DNA of 64,000 bases from Iamia sp963728655 (GTDB lineage Bacteria; Actinomycetota; Acidimicrobiia; Acidimicrobiales; Iamiaceae): the NCBI GenBank assembly GCA_963728655.1, contig CAVSLD010000002.1, positions 248,001-312,000 of the forward strand. Reading direction: 5' to 3'. The translations under genes were made by a program, and so were the position numbers. Each line of letters opens with the position of its first letter. Positions within the stretch are counted from its first letter, which is position 1. Shown here piece after piece: positions 25,707-35,104 of the stretch. The notes beneath the pieces are model-generated. The model did not search any database and had not been told where the DNA came from. It saw only the letters and a list, made by a program, of their open reading frames with translations.

Positions 25707-26486
25707 CTAGTCCGGTGCGTCCGCCATCCGCGCGACGGCGCACGCGGCGCACCCGCCGGTGACCTCCCCCCAGCGCGCCGCCGCCTCCGCCGTCCAGTCG
25801 TCGCGTTGCACCGTCAGCGTGGGCGGTGCCACCCGACCGGGGTCCTCGCGCCCGAGGAGGTGGGCGGCGGTCGCCAGCGCGCCCTCGTGGTCCGTGGCCA
25901 CGTCCTCGTAGGAGACCTCCGCGACCGGGACGTCGGGCCGGGCGGCCAGCAGTGTGCGCCACCCGTCCTCGGCCGCGTGCTGGGCCCGGTGGGCGGCGCT
26001 GATCCGGTCCACGTCGACGTCGTGGGGTCGGGGGCGGGTCCCACCCTCCGCCCGCGACCAGGCGCCCGTCTCCATGGCGCGGACCCACGAGACCGCCGCC
26101 GCCACCTTGTCCCGTCGCGACACGACCAGGGCGTGGGGGTGGGGGAAGAGGGAGAGCACGTCGGTGGCGTGGGCACAGCCCCCCCACCGACGCAGGCCCT
26201 CGACGTGGTCCCACATGATCTTGGTGCTGAACGTGCCGTCCGGCGACGTGCCGTTGCGGAGGGCGGCGCGCAGGTAGGCCGCGGGATCCTCCTCGGGCCC
26301 GGGCGTCCCCCACGCGGCGCTGCACGCGGCGACAGACGCAGGGGCGAACGGCTCCTTCGGGTAGCCGAGCCCGTCGGTGCCCGTGAGGAGCTCGCACAGC
26401 AGGGTGCTCCCGGTGCGGGGCGAGGCGCACAGCACCAGGGACCGCAGCGGCGGGTAGGTGGTGCCCGCCCGTCGGCGCTCAGCCAT
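25707..26486 (-). CDS. Stf0-type sulfotransferase
   Basis: An intact 259-residue protein with the PAPS 5'-phosphosulfate loop LCASPRTGSTLLCELL near the N-terminus, and EPFAP and TFSTKIMWDH motifs typical of the Stf0 (trehalose 2-sulfotransferase-like) family. The 3'-phosphate site is represented by VVSRRDKVAAAVSWVRA. It transfers sulfate from PAPS to a hydroxyl, usually of a sugar, in the cytoplasm. Its ATG lies inside the end of the upstream glycosyltransferase gene (8-base overlap), so it belongs to the glycosyltransferase operon. Confidence 0.88.
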   Translation of the reverse strand: MAERRRAGTTYPPLRSLVLCASPRTGSTLLCELLTGTDGLGYPKEPFAPASVAACSAAWGTPGPEEDPAAYLRAALRNGTSPDGTFSTKIMWDHVEGLRRWGGCAHATDVLSLFPHPHALVVSRRDKVAAAVSWVRAMETGAWSRAEGGTRPRPHDVDVDRISAAHRAQHAAEDGWRTLLAARPDVPVAEVSYEDVATDHEGALATAAHLLGREDPGRVAPPTLTVQRDDWTAEAAARWGEVTGGCAACAVARMADAPD

Positions 26487-27484
26487 CGACGAGGGCCTGG
26501 TAGAGCTGGGCGTGGGCCCGGGCCACGTCTCGGCGACGACGGGCCCGTCCCACCTGGTCGACCGCCGGGCGGGGGGTGCCGACCCAGCTGCGGAGGTGGG
26601 CCACGGCGTCGTCGACCGCGACCTCCCCGTCCATGGCGACGGCCACGATGGAGGGGTCCTGGTCGGGGATGCAGGTGTGGGCGGGAGCGATCACCCGGGT
26701 GCCGACGTCGAGGCAGGCCTCGGCCCATCCCGAGTGGGTGCCGTGGCGGTACCCCAGGAACGCCACGTCGAGGGACCGGATGGTCCGGGCGAAGTCGGCG
26801 TCGCTCGTGAAGCCCTCCCACCGCACCTCGACCGACGGCTGGTCCGCCACCTCGTCCAGGGTCGTGGCCAGCGCGGGGCGCCGCTCCCGCAGCGAGGGGT
26901 AGGCCCGGACCTCCAGCACGATCTCGGGATCGCCGGCGAGGCGATCGACCAGCTCCCGCACCAATCGTCGTCCGTGCAGTGCGGGACGGCCGTCCTTCAG
27001 GTGCAGCCCCACCCGGAGGGGATCGCACCGTCGTCGCGGCGGGTCCGAGGAGGAGAGCACGGGGGGGTGGGGGACCACCAGCGGGCGCCGGCCCCAGCGG
27101 CGCTCCACCTCGTCGGCCGCCCGGTCGGTGAGGGTCACCACCCGGTCGGCCTCGCGCACCAGGAAGGCCACCTGGTCCAGGTGGTGGCGCTGGTCGGCCA
27201 CGTGCGGGTTCCAGATGTCGTGCACCGTGTGCACCAGGGGACGGCGGTGGCGCCGCAGGGCCCGACGCCAGCCGGACCAGCTGCTCTGCGCTCACCTCCC
27301 CGAACCCGAAGTGGGTGTGGAAGCAGGAGAACCGCGCGGCGTGGGCGTCGACCCACGAGGACGACATCATCACCGTGGCCGAGTAGAGGTGGTCCGGTGT
27401 GGCGATCCGGCGGACGCCGTCGCCCGGGACGCCGAGGTGGCGGGCGTACACGTGCCGGGCGGGGACGGAGGCGACGTTCAGCAC
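26479..27484 (-). CDS. glycosyltransferase, one frameshift
   Basis: The N-terminus from GTG 27484 reads VLNVASVPARHVYARHLGVP and continues SCFHTHFGFGEVSAEQL before a break near 27255. It resumes as LVHTVHDIWNPHVADQRHHL. The remaining part has RRPLVVPHPPVLSS and TRVIAPAHTCIPDQDPSI, which are the nucleotide-sugar side of a GT-B fold transferase. About 335 residues. It overlaps the previous gene's stop by seven bases and the sulfotransferase start by eight. Donor and acceptor are unknown. The cluster suggests a sulfated glycan or glycolipid. Confidence 0.75.
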
Positions 27485-28560
27485 GGGACCGGCCCCCGGC
27501 GCGCGTCCACCGGGTGGCGGGGCGCCGCCAGCCGTCGGAGGTGGTCGGCCAGGCGAGGGGCTCCGTCCGCTCCGAGCAGGGGGTCGTCGAGCGCCGTGGT
27601 CGCCCGTGCCGCGGTGAGGACCTCCAGCCACCGCGCCGGCTCCGGCCACCGCGGGAGGACCGTCGCCGCTCCGCACCGGGCCAGGGCCTCGGCCTTGTGG
27701 TGCTGCTCGACGAAGGGCCGGGCCTGGGGGAGGGCGACCAGGCGGCCGCCGCCGGCGGCGACCGCAGCGACCAGCCCGTCGCCGCACGGACCCACGACCA
27801 CGTCGGAGCGGCGGACGTGGCCCGGGAGGTCGTCCACCCACCCGTGGTGCTCCACGACACCTGGCCTCCCGCCCGGCGTGGGAGGTCCGACGAAGCTCCA
27901 CGTCCACCCCTCGGTGGCGCGCGCCGCGGCGTCGAGCTGGGCGGCGGTCGGGGGCGGCGATCCCTCGCCCCACGCCACGAGCACCCGTGGAGGGCCGGGA
28001 GGTCTCGGAGCCCGCGTCGCATGCCGGCCCGGCGGGGTGAGCGGGTGGACGAGGCCGGCGTGGAAGGTGCGGGCGACCATCTCGGCTGGCGTGCGCGGGG
28101 TGCTCGAGGGCGGCGGGGAAGGGGGCGACCACCGAGCAGGCGAGGTCGAAGGCCAGGCGGTGGGCGGGGTCCTGGCGGTGTCCGTGGAGCCGGACCGCGA
28201 CGACCGGGACGCCCATCAGGCGGACCGTGAGGAGCACCTCGGTCGAGACGTCGACGACCACGAGGTCCGGCCGTTCCTCCTCCACCCACGCCACCAGGGC
28301 CCGCACCCGCGGTCCGGCGACGTCGAGGCCCAGGGGGGCGTGGTGGAGCCGTCCGCCGGCCGTGCGGTCGACGACGGGATCGCCGGGGGCGTCGTCGGGG
28401 AGGGTCCGGACCGTCGTGCACGGCCCGGCCAGCTCCATGGCGGAGGGGTGGCTGCTGGCGATCGTGCGGTGCGGACGCCGGTGAGGTGGGCGCAGACCGC
28501 AGCGACCCGGTCCAGGTGCCCGCGACCGACGTGGTGGGCGTAGAAGCCGATCGTGGTCAC
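27478..28560 (-). CDS. UGT/MurG-like glycosyltransferase, two frameshifts
   Basis: It starts at GTG 28560 with TTIGFYAHHVGRGHLDRVAA, where GRGHLDR is the glycine loop of MurG and macrolide-type GT-B transferases. Breaks lie near 28470 and 28100. The C-terminal donor-binding part reads PRVLVAWGEGSPPP, HGWVDDLPGHVRRSDVVVGP and LVALPQARPFVEQHHKAEAL, matching the GT28/UGT nucleotide-binding site (usually E-Q-x-x-N-A). About 360 residues. It overlaps the upstream gene by GTGA. Cytoplasmic or membrane-associated; substrates unknown. Confidence 0.78.
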
Positions 28561-29606
28561 GAGACCTGCGCCACCAGTGTGCGCTCGTAGTCGGCGATCA
28601 TGCGATCGAGGCCGAACCTCTCCTCGGCGACGCGCCGACAGGCCCGCGCGTCGAGGGCGGCCGCCTCGACCGCCGCCTCGGCCAGGGCGGCGACGTCGCC
28701 CTCCGGGACGAGGCGGGCGACCTCGTCGTCGACCAGCTCGGGGAGGGCGCCGCTCGCGAAGCCGGCGACGGGTGTCCCGCAGGCGAGGGACTCGGCGACG
28801 ACGAGGCCGAAGGGCTCCGGCCAGGTCGGCGTGACCAGGCTGACGGCGGCACCGGCGACCAGCTCGGCAGCACGCGCTCTGGTCCAGGTGCCCGTGGTAG
28901 CGGACGGTCCGGTCCGAGCTGTGGGCGGACCTGCGTCTCGAAGTAGGCGGTGTCGTGGACCGGTCCGGCCAGGTCGATGGTGGTGCCGCACCGCCGGGCG
29001 GCGGCGATGGCGAGGTGCGGGGCCTTCTCGGCGACGACGCGACCGGTCCACACCGCTCCGGACCGCGGGCCCGGCCGGGGGTGCCAGGTGGCGCAGTCGA
29101 CCCCGTTGGGGATGACCTCGACGGGTCGGGCCGCGTGCCAGCGGGAGGCGTTGCTGTGGCTGACCGACACCAGGTGGCCGACCTCCGAGCCGCCCACGGC
29201 GAGGGCGGACTCGAGCCAGGGGGTGGGCGGGGTGTGCAGGGTCGAGACGAGGGGCGCGCCGAGGATCGGTGCCGAGACGAGCGGGAGGTAGTGGGCGCTG
29301 TTGTTGTGGATGACGTCGTAGCCGTCGTCGCGGGAGAGGGCGCTGACGACCTGGATGTAGCCGTGGTGGTCGGCGACGACGTCGTCGGCCAGCATCGAGA
29401 GGTCCCGCCGTGCCGCGGCCGAGGGCCGCCACGGTCCCGAGAGGTCCCGCGCCCGGCATCCCGGCGGGGCCTCCGGGCCGAACAGGGTGACGTCGTGGCC
29501 CCGCGCCTGCAACCCGGCGGCCAGGTGCCAGGAGTGGGCCTCCAGCCCGCCGGCGAAGGGCGGCCCGGCGGAGAAGCGCGACGCTGGCGATCATCGCCAC
29601 CTTCAC
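28557..29606 (-). CDS. GT4-family glycosyltransferase, two frameshifts
   Basis: From GTG 29606 (VKVAMIASVA) the frame breaks near 29575 and then reads LQARGHDVTLFGPEAPPGC, the end of the N-terminal Rossmann domain. Later comes SVSHSNASRWHAARPVEVIP with NGVD, the hallmark of GT4. After a break near 28900 the C-terminal signature is WPEPFGLVVAESLACGTPVA (the E-x-x-x-x-x-x-x-E motif), then GFASGALPELV. About 345 residues. It is retaining, using a nucleotide-diphospho sugar. It is the second gene of the minus-strand glycan run and overlaps both neighbours by four bases. Confidence 0.85.
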   Translation of the reverse strand: MKVAMIASVALLRRAALRRRAGGPLLAPGRRVAGAGPRRHPVRPGGPAGMPGAGPLGTVAALGRGTAGPLDAGRRRRRRPPRLHPGRQRPLPRRRLRRHPQQQRPLPPARLGTDPRRAPRLDPAHPAHPLARVRPRRGRLGGRPPGVGQPQQRLPLARGPTRRGHPQRGRLRHLAPPAGPAVRSGVDRSRRRREGPAPRHRRRPAVRHHHRPGRTGPRHRLLRDAGPPTARTGPSATTGTWTRARAAELVAGAAVSLVTPTWPEPFGLVVAESLACGTPVAGFASGALPELVDDEVARLVPEGDVAALAEAAVEAAALDARACRRVAEERFGLDRMIADYERTLVAQVS

Positions 29607-30515
29607 GCCGGGACCCCCGTCGCGGGCGCTCTGGGCGCGTCGAGGAAGGGCGCCGCCGACGGTGCGTCGACAGGACTCGACCTCTGCGGGGGTGGGGGTC
29701 CTCAGGACCGTGCAGCGGTCCCCGGTCGGATCCCAGTCGACCAGCCCCATGGCTGCGAAGCCGGCGAGCCACCCCTCCATCGGCCACCGCCCCCACGTCC
29801 GGCGGTACTGCCTGGCGTTGGCCACGGTCGCCTCCAGCTGCTGCACCGGGGGGTCGAACCAGTCGTGGTGCTGGTGGAACACCGTCGCCCCGCCCACCAG
29901 GGCCACGGGGACGCCGGCCCGGTCGAGGCCGCGTGGCCAGGTCGGTGTCCTCGCCGGCGTAGCCCGTGAAGCGCTCGTCGAACCCGCCCGGATCGCTCGA
30001 AGGTGGCCCGGCGCACGACCATGCACAGGCCCCACACCAGCTCGGCCCGACCGCCCAGCCGCACCCCGGAGGCCGGGACCGGGTCGCGGTCGGGGTGGGG
30101 AGCCGAGCACCGGAGGAGCCGCCGCTCGTCGTCGGCGTCCTCGGCACCGGGACGCAGGTAGCGGACCTCCCCGGTCGGCGAGGGCGTCGTGGTCGGCGAG
30201 GGCTGCGGTCATGGCGGCCACGAAGCCCGACGAGGGGATGGTGTCGGCGTCGCAGAACGCCAGCACGTCCCCCCTCGCCACCGCGGCGCCGTGGTTGCGC
30301 GCCGGGGCGTAGGGGATGGCGGACCCCGCCCCGGGCACGTCCGTGGTGCGCACGTCCACGGTCGGGTGCCGATCGGTCACCTCTCCCGGGTCCTCGCTCC
30401 CTCCGGCCCGCACCACGACGACCTCGAGCTGGTCGCAGGACTGCCGCTCACAGCCCCCGAGGAGGCGGTCCAGCATCCGGTTGCGGTCCCGGGCCAGCGT
30501 GACGATGCTCAGCAC
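29603..30515 (-). CDS. GT2-family glycosyltransferase, several frameshifts
   Basis: From GTG 30515 the protein reads VLSIVTLARDRNRMLDRLLG and later APARNHGAAVARGDVLAFCD with ADT, the GT-A nucleotide-binding and DxD region of family 2. The middle is broken at about 30170, 30000 and 29940. It resumes as VALVGGATVFHQHHDW, then RQYRRTWGRWPMEGWLAGF. The last part reads into the GT4 gene in one frame. A break near 29650 instead gives APFLDAPRAPATGVPA and a stop that overlaps the GT4 start (GTGA), which fits the operon style. First gene of the run. Confidence 0.75.
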
Positions 30516-30532
30516 GGGAAGGGGCCCCCGTC

Positions 30533-31292
30533 GTGGGACCACAGGACGTCATCGTCACCGGGGCGCCGCGCAGCGGGACCTCGCTCGTCGCCGGGCTCTT
30601 CGTGGCGGCCGGGCACCATCCCGGGTCCCGCATGATCCCGCCGACGCCCTCCAACCCGACCGGCTTCCACGAGGACCTGGACGTCAACGCCGCGAACGAC
30701 GCCGTGCTCGACGACGTGGCCGACGAGACCTGGGGCGCGACGGCCGCGCCGCCGCGTGCCCTGCGTTGGGTCGGCGCGTTCGCCCGACCGGTGCGGCCCA
30801 CGTCGGGTGCCGGCCTGGGCCTCGGGCGCCCTGGTGCCGCCCTCGCCCTTCGTGCTCAAGGACCCTCGCTTCAGCTACACGCTGCCGGCCTGGCGACCGG
30901 TGCTTCCGCCGGTGCGGGTCGTGGTGGTGGTCCGCCACCCCTCCGAGGTCGTGACCAGCGTGGCGGCCATGGCCCGGCGGGAGCCGGCGACCTTCTCGGG
31001 CTTCCCGCCGACCCGCGCCCACCTGCTCGCCATGTGGGAGGCCGTGTACCGCTCCGTTCTGTCCTGGGCCGACGACGCCACCCTCTTCGTCGCCCACGAG
31101 GACGTCGCTCGACCATCGGGGCGGGCGCGCCTCGAGGTGGCCACCGGCACGACGCTCCTCAGCCGCCCCCGCCCCGACCTGCACCGGGAGCACGGACGCA
31201 CCGCGCTGCCCGGCTCGACCGTCGACCTGCTGGCCGAGCTCTCGGTCCGGTGCGACGCCCCGGCCTCGGGGGGGCCGGCGGGGGGTCGGTGA
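30533..31292 (+). CDS. sulfotransferase-family protein, one frameshift
   Basis: The N-terminus GPQDVIVTGAPRSGTSLVAG contains the PAPS-binding P-S-B loop of the sulfotransferase family, and PTGFHEDLDVNAANDAVL follows. After a break near 30820 it continues PSPFVLKDPRFSYTLPAW, then VRVVVVVRHPSEVVTSVA, the 3'-phosphate-binding region. About 253 residues, starting only 17 bases from the divergent GT2 start. It is distinct from the Stf0-type enzyme at the other end of the glycosyltransferase run. Acceptor unknown, probably a glycan. Confidence 0.8.
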
Positions 31293-31446
31293 CAGATCGG
31301 ACGTCGGCATGGGCGGGTCCCTATCCCCGGTCGACGACCTCAGACCGCTCCGACGGACGTTCACCCGCCGGGGCGACGGTGGTCGACCGTGGTGGTTTGA
31401 CCGACGTCGGTGCGGGGAGGCCTGTCCTCCCGACCAGGAGGCACCC

Positions 31447-31998
31447 GTGCCCCGTCCCGGCCCGTCCCCGCGCCCGACGCCACCGTCGTCCGACCCCCTC
31501 GGCCCGATCCCCGAGGCCAACCGCCCCGGCCACCACCCGCCCGTCGACCAGGACAAGCCCCGGCGTCCACCGCCGCGCCCGCGCGGCGCCGTCCCACGGA
31601 CCACCCACCTCCCGTTCCGCTTCGACTGGCCCGCCTCCGCCGCAGGGGCGCCGTTCGGCGTCCTGCCCCGCACGACCGACGTCGTGGTCGGCGAGGCCGA
31701 CCTCACCGTGCGGTTCGGCCCGTGGTCGCTCACCACCGAGCTCACCAACATCGACGGCGTCACCGTCACCGGTCCCTACCAGGCGATCAAGGTCCTGGGC
31801 CCGCCCCACCTGAGCTTCCGCGACCGGGGGGTGACCTTCGCCACGACCACCCGGGAGGGGATCTGCGTCTCCTTCCAGCGTCCCGTCCGGGCCCTCGATC
31901 CCCTCGGGATCCTCCGCCACCCGGCGGCCACGATCACCGTGGAGGACCCGGCGACGGCCGTCGAGGAGATCGAGGCCGCGATCCGTCGGGTGAGGTAG
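31447..31998 (+). CDS. conserved-looking hypothetical protein
   Basis: An intact 183-residue protein from a GTG preceded by a consensus AGGAGG. The first 60 residues are proline-rich and disordered-looking. The rest is a compact beta-rich domain (TTHLPFRFDWPASAAGAPFG, EADLTVRFGPWSLTTELTN, then GICVSFQRPVRALDPLG) ending in an acidic helix VEEIEAAIRR. It reads like a small binding domain, but I do not recognise the family. It is followed five bases later by the cinA-like gene, so they are probably co-transcribed. Confidence 0.65.
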   Translation: MPRPGPSPRPTPPSSDPLGPIPEANRPGHHPPVDQDKPRRPPPRPRGAVPRTTHLPFRFDWPASAAGAPFGVLPRTTDVVVGEADLTVRFGPWSLTTELTNIDGVTVTGPYQAIKVLGPPHLSFRDRGVTFATTTREGICVSFQRPVRALDPLGILRHPAATITVEDPATAVEEIEAAIRRVR

Positions 31999-32003
31999 GC
32001 CCG

Positions 32004-32648
32004 GTGCCCGACGAGACGACCGGGCGAGGCGATGTCCCCGAGACACCTACTGGTGGTGGTCGCGAGGTCGTCGTGACCGGTGCGACCGAGGACCTGGGCA
32101 CCGTCGGATCGACCGAGGACGTCCCCTCCGCCGACCTGCGGGGCGAGGCGGGGGGCGGCGGCGCGGATCTCGACGCCCGGGCCGGCGCGCGGGCCGAGGA
32201 GCTGGCGGGTGAGCTGCGCGCCCGGGGACTCAGCCTCGCGGTGGCCGAGTCCCTCACCGGGGGGCTGCTGGCCAGCCGCCTGGCCCGGGCCGAGGGCGCC
32301 AGCACCTGGTTCCGCGGGGGCGTGGTGGCCTACGCCACCGAGGTGAAGCACGAGGTGCTCGGCGTGCGCCCGGGCGACGTGGTGCGAGCCGAGGCGGTGG
32401 CGGACATGGCGACCGGTGCGGCGCGCCTGCTCGCCGCGGATGTCGGCCTGGCCGTGTCGGGGGTGGGCGGTCCCGAGCCCCAGGAGGGCTGCCCGCCAGG
32501 GATCGTCTGGGTCGGTGCCGTCGCCGGCGACCGGACCGGCACCGCCCTCCACCGACTGGTGGGGACGCCCGAGGAGATCTGCCTGCAGACCTGCGTCGAG
32601 GCCCTGGAGGACGGCTTGTCCCTCGTCCGCGGTGACGGGCGAGGCTGA
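32004..32648 (+). CDS. CinA C-terminal family nicotinamide-nucleotide amidohydrolase (PncC)
   Basis: From residue about 65 the protein matches the CinA C-terminal/PncC domain: LSLAVAESLTGGLLASRLAR with the catalytic Ser83, then STWFRGGVVAYATEVKHEVL and AVSGVGGPEPQEGCPPGIVW. The enzyme deamidates nicotinamide mononucleotide in pyridine nucleotide recycling and acts in the cytoplasm. The first 60 residues from GTG 32004 are acidic and of low complexity; a later start is possible. Usual PncC length is about 160 residues, so the extension is unusual or the start is too early. Confidence 0.88.
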   Translation: MPDETTGRGDVPETPTGGGREVVVTGATEDLGTVGSTEDVPSADLRGEAGGGGADLDARAGARAEELAGELRARGLSLAVAESLTGGLLASRLARAEGASTWFRGGVVAYATEVKHEVLGVRPGDVVRAEAVADMATGAARLLAADVGLAVSGVGGPEPQEGCPPGIVWVGAVAGDRTGTALHRLVGTPEEICLQTCVEALEDGLSLVRGDGRG

Positions 32649-32764
32649 CCAGGGGTCCGCATCGACGGGTCGCCCAGCCCTTCGGGGGTCCTGATCGTCT
32701 CCCGGTGGGTCGGTTCGTCGGCCGGGGAGGGGGCAGTGGGGCAGGACCCGAGGAGAGGTGGCCC

Positions 32765-32944
32765 ATGAGCACCCCACGCGAGGAGCACGAGGACACGGCC
32801 GACGAGGTCGTCGACGACGTCGAGGACCTCCTCGACCCGCCGCCCGACGACGAGACGGGCGCGGCGCGTCCCGCGGGAGCCGACTTCGCGGCCGACGTCG
32901 ACCCGCAGGACGACGCCGTCGATGCGCCCGAGTCCGACACCTGA
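32765..32944 (+). CDS. small acidic hypothetical protein
   Basis: A 59-residue protein with about 40 percent Asp plus Glu (STPREEHEDTADEVVDDVED, then LLDPPPDDETG). The ATG follows a good GAGGAGAGG site. No domain, helix bundle or signal is evident and it is probably disordered. Strong acidity can mark a nucleic-acid mimic or chaperone partner, but nothing else supports that. Confidence 0.6.
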   Translation: MSTPREEHEDTADEVVDDVEDLLDPPPDDETGAARPAGADFAADVDPQDDAVDAPESDT

Positions 32945-32969
32945 ACCGACGCCGGGAGGATCGGGGGTT

Positions 32970-32994
32970 CCGGGGCCAGCGTCCGGCGCCCCGG
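32970..32994. terminator. hairpin between convergent genes
   Basis: CCGGGGC (32970-32976) pairs with GCCCCGG (32988-32994) across an 11-base loop. It lies between the stops of the small acidic protein and the desaturase-like gene and could serve both strands. Confidence 0.45.
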
Positions 32995-33001
32995 CCCTCG
33001 C

Positions 33002-34612
33002 TCAGCGACGAGCTCGCGGACGTCCGGGCAGGAGGCCCGCGATGCGTCGGCGCCGGTCGGCGAGGAGCGCGGCCCGGGCCGCATGGGCTCCGCACGCCCC
33101 GTGGACACCCCCTCCGGGGTGGGCCGAGGCCGACGCCAGGAACAGTGCGGGGATCGGCGTCTCGGGCCGAGCCAGCCCGAGCGTCGGGCGGAAGACCAGC
33201 TGTTGGTGGACCTGGGCGGTGCCCAGGTTCTTGTCGCCCCCCAGCAGGTTGGCGTCGTCGGCCTCCAGGTCGGTCGGCGTCTGGATGTCGCGCCGACGGA
33301 TGGTGGAGGCGAAGCCGGGGGCGAAGGCCTCGATGCGGTCCTGCATCCGATCGGCGAAGCGGCGGGCGTCGTCGGGACCGGTCACCCCGCTGAGCTCGTC
33401 GCCGGCGTCGCCGCGGATCTCCTGGGGGACGCTGGTGTAGGCCCACACCGACTGCTGGCCGGCGGGGGAGCGGCTGGGATCGGCCACCGACATCTGGCCC
33501 ACCAGCAGGTAGGGGGCATCGGGCACGAGGTCCACCGCCAGCTGGGCCGCGTTCAGCGTCAGCTCGTCGACGGAGCGGGTGATGTGGACGGTGCCGGCCG
33601 CCTCGACCTGGGGATCGGTCCACGGGATGGCGCCGTCGATGGTCCAGTTCACCTTGAAGGTGGCCGCTCCCCGCTGGTAGCGGTCGAGGTCGTGCCGCAG
33701 CCGGTCGGGCACGGCGTGGCGATCCACCAGCCGACGGTAGAGGGTCGGGGCCACGACGTCGGCCACCACGGCCCGACCGGCCCCGATGCGCTCGCCGTGC
33801 TCGGTGTGGACCGCGACCGCGCCCTGCTCGCCCACCTCGATGCGGTCGACCCGACAGCCCGTGCGCAACCGCCCGCCCTCCGCCTCCAGGCGGCGGACGA
33901 GCGCCTGGGTCAGGCCGCTGGAGCCGCCCCGGGGCACCGGCCAACCCTGGCGTTGCCCGATGGCCGCCAGCAGCCAGCCGAACAGGCCGCCGGCCGTCGC
34001 CTGGGGCGTGAGGTCGGTGTGGAGGGCACAGCCGGCGACCAGGAGGCGGCCACCCTCGCCCGAGAAGTGCTCGGTGCCGAACCGCTGGGCCGGCAGCAGC
34101 GCCCGACGCACCAGCTCCCCGGTGCCGCGTGGGCCCAGGCCGGCGACCAGGCGGGCGGCCGGCCGGACCGGGGGGAACGGCGCCAGCAGGGCGTCGACCA
34201 GCGTCGGGGCGATCCTGTCCCACTCCTCCTGGAGCGCGAGCCACGCCTCGCCGTCGCCGGGTGCGAACCGGTCCAGGGCCTCGGCGGTGACGGCGGCGTC
34301 GCGGGCGAGGAGGGCGGTGGGGCCCCGGGGGGTGGGGTTGGCGAGGACCGTCGGGGCGTGGCACCACTCGAGGCCGTGGCGCTCGAGGTCCAGCGCGGCG
34401 ATGTGGGGCGACACCGCGGCCAGCGGGTAGAACGCGCTGAAGCGGTCGTTGGTGAAGCCGGGCTCGAGGGCCTCGGCGCTCCTGACCGCACCGCCCGGGT
34501 GGGCCTGCTCCTCGAGCACGAGCACGTCCCAGCCGTGGTCGACGAGGATGTTCGCCGCGACCAGGCCGTTGGGCCCGGCTCCGACGACGACGGCATCCGG
34601 TGCGGCGGCCAC
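33002..34612 (-). CDS. phytoene desaturase-like NAD(P)/FAD-dependent oxidoreductase
   Basis: This intact 536-residue flavoprotein has the dinucleotide-binding motif VVVGAGPNGLVAANIL (from residue 8) followed by LEEQAHPGGAVRSAE. It has PRGGSSGLTQALVRRLEAEG in the middle and a C-terminal FAD motif SASAHPGGGVHGACGAHAAR. These match the carotenoid dehydrogenase-like amine-oxidoreductase family (CrtI/Pds). No other carotenoid gene is adjacent, so the substrate may not be a carotenoid. The start is GTG 34612, one base after the SRPBCC gene stop, indicating co-transcription with it. Confidence 0.88.
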   Translation of the reverse strand: MAAAPDAVVVGAGPNGLVAANILVDHGWDVLVLEEQAHPGGAVRSAEALEPGFTNDRFSAFYPLAAVSPHIAALDLERHGLEWCHAPTVLANPTPRGPTALLARDAAVTAEALDRFAPGDGEAWLALQEEWDRIAPTLVDALLAPFPPVRPAARLVAGLGPRGTGELVRRALLPAQRFGTEHFSGEGGRLLVAGCALHTDLTPQATAGGLFGWLLAAIGQRQGWPVPRGGSSGLTQALVRRLEAEGGRLRTGCRVDRIEVGEQGAVAVHTEHGERIGAGRAVVADVVAPTLYRRLVDRHAVPDRLRHDLDRYQRGAATFKVNWTIDGAIPWTDPQVEAAGTVHITRSVDELTLNAAQLAVDLVPDAPYLLVGQMSVADPSRSPAGQQSVWAYTSVPQEIRGDAGDELSGVTGPDDARRFADRMQDRIEAFAPGFASTIRRRDIQTPTDLEADDANLLGGDKNLGTAQVHQQLVFRPTLGLARPETPIPALFLASASAHPGGGVHGACGAHAARAALLADRRRRIAGLLPGRPRARR

Positions 34613-34613
34613 G

Positions 34614-35069
34614 TCAGACCGCGGCCGCCGGCGTGCCCGCGGCCGCGGCCACGACCCGCTCGAGCCGGCGCAGGGACCGGTGGTTGCGCACGTGGGTGAG
34701 GGGGTCGAGCAGGGGCCGGACCAGGTTGCCCACCGCGCGCAGGGTGGGCTCCTCCTCCATGCAGATCGTGCACCGCCGACCGTCACCCACCAGGTGGAAG
34801 GTGACCACCGCGGCGATGAACGGTCGGGCCCGGACCTGGAGGCGGAGCATGCGGCCCGGCTCCACGTCCTCGACGGCCGTCGTGTCCATCAGCACGAAGG
34901 GTCTCACGCCGACGGTGTGGTGGAAGCGGGATCCGGGTGCGGGCCACTCCTCGTCGTGGTCACGGATCTGGGCCGCGCCGACGAGCCAGTCGGCGTAGCG
35001 GGGAGCGTCGGCCAGGACGGCGTACACGGCGTCGGGCGAGGCGTCGACGGTGCGACAGGTGTGGGACAC
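34614..35069 (-). CDS. SRPBCC-family (polyketide cyclase/START-like) protein
   Basis: A 151-residue protein with the N-terminal pattern CRTVDASPDAVYAVLADAPR followed by YADWLVGAAQIRDHD, typical of SRPBCC lipid-binding folds (D-A-P-x-x-V-W-x-x-L-x-D). Later strands include FVLMDTTAVEDVEPGRMLRL. It forms a hydrophobic pocket that may bind the lipid-like substrate of the neighbouring oxidoreductase. Start GTG 35069. The role is inferred from context only. Confidence 0.85.
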   Translation of the reverse strand: MSHTCRTVDASPDAVYAVLADAPRYADWLVGAAQIRDHDEEWPAPGSRFHHTVGVRPFVLMDTTAVEDVEPGRMLRLQVRARPFIAAVVTFHLVGDGRRCTICMEEEPTLRAVGNLVRPLLDPLTHVRNHRSLRRLERVVAAAAGTPAAAV

Positions 35070-35104
35070 GGCGGGTTCCGTTCAGGAGGGGGAGCGAGGG
35101 GGGG

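Noticed and set aside
28557..30542. Single open frame joining the GT2 and GT4 genes, suggesting a bifunctional fusion
   Set aside because: The GT4 start has its own GTG, and a one-base shift near 29650 gives a stop that overlaps it (GTGA), the same junction style as the rest of the operon. Both halves also carry other breaks.
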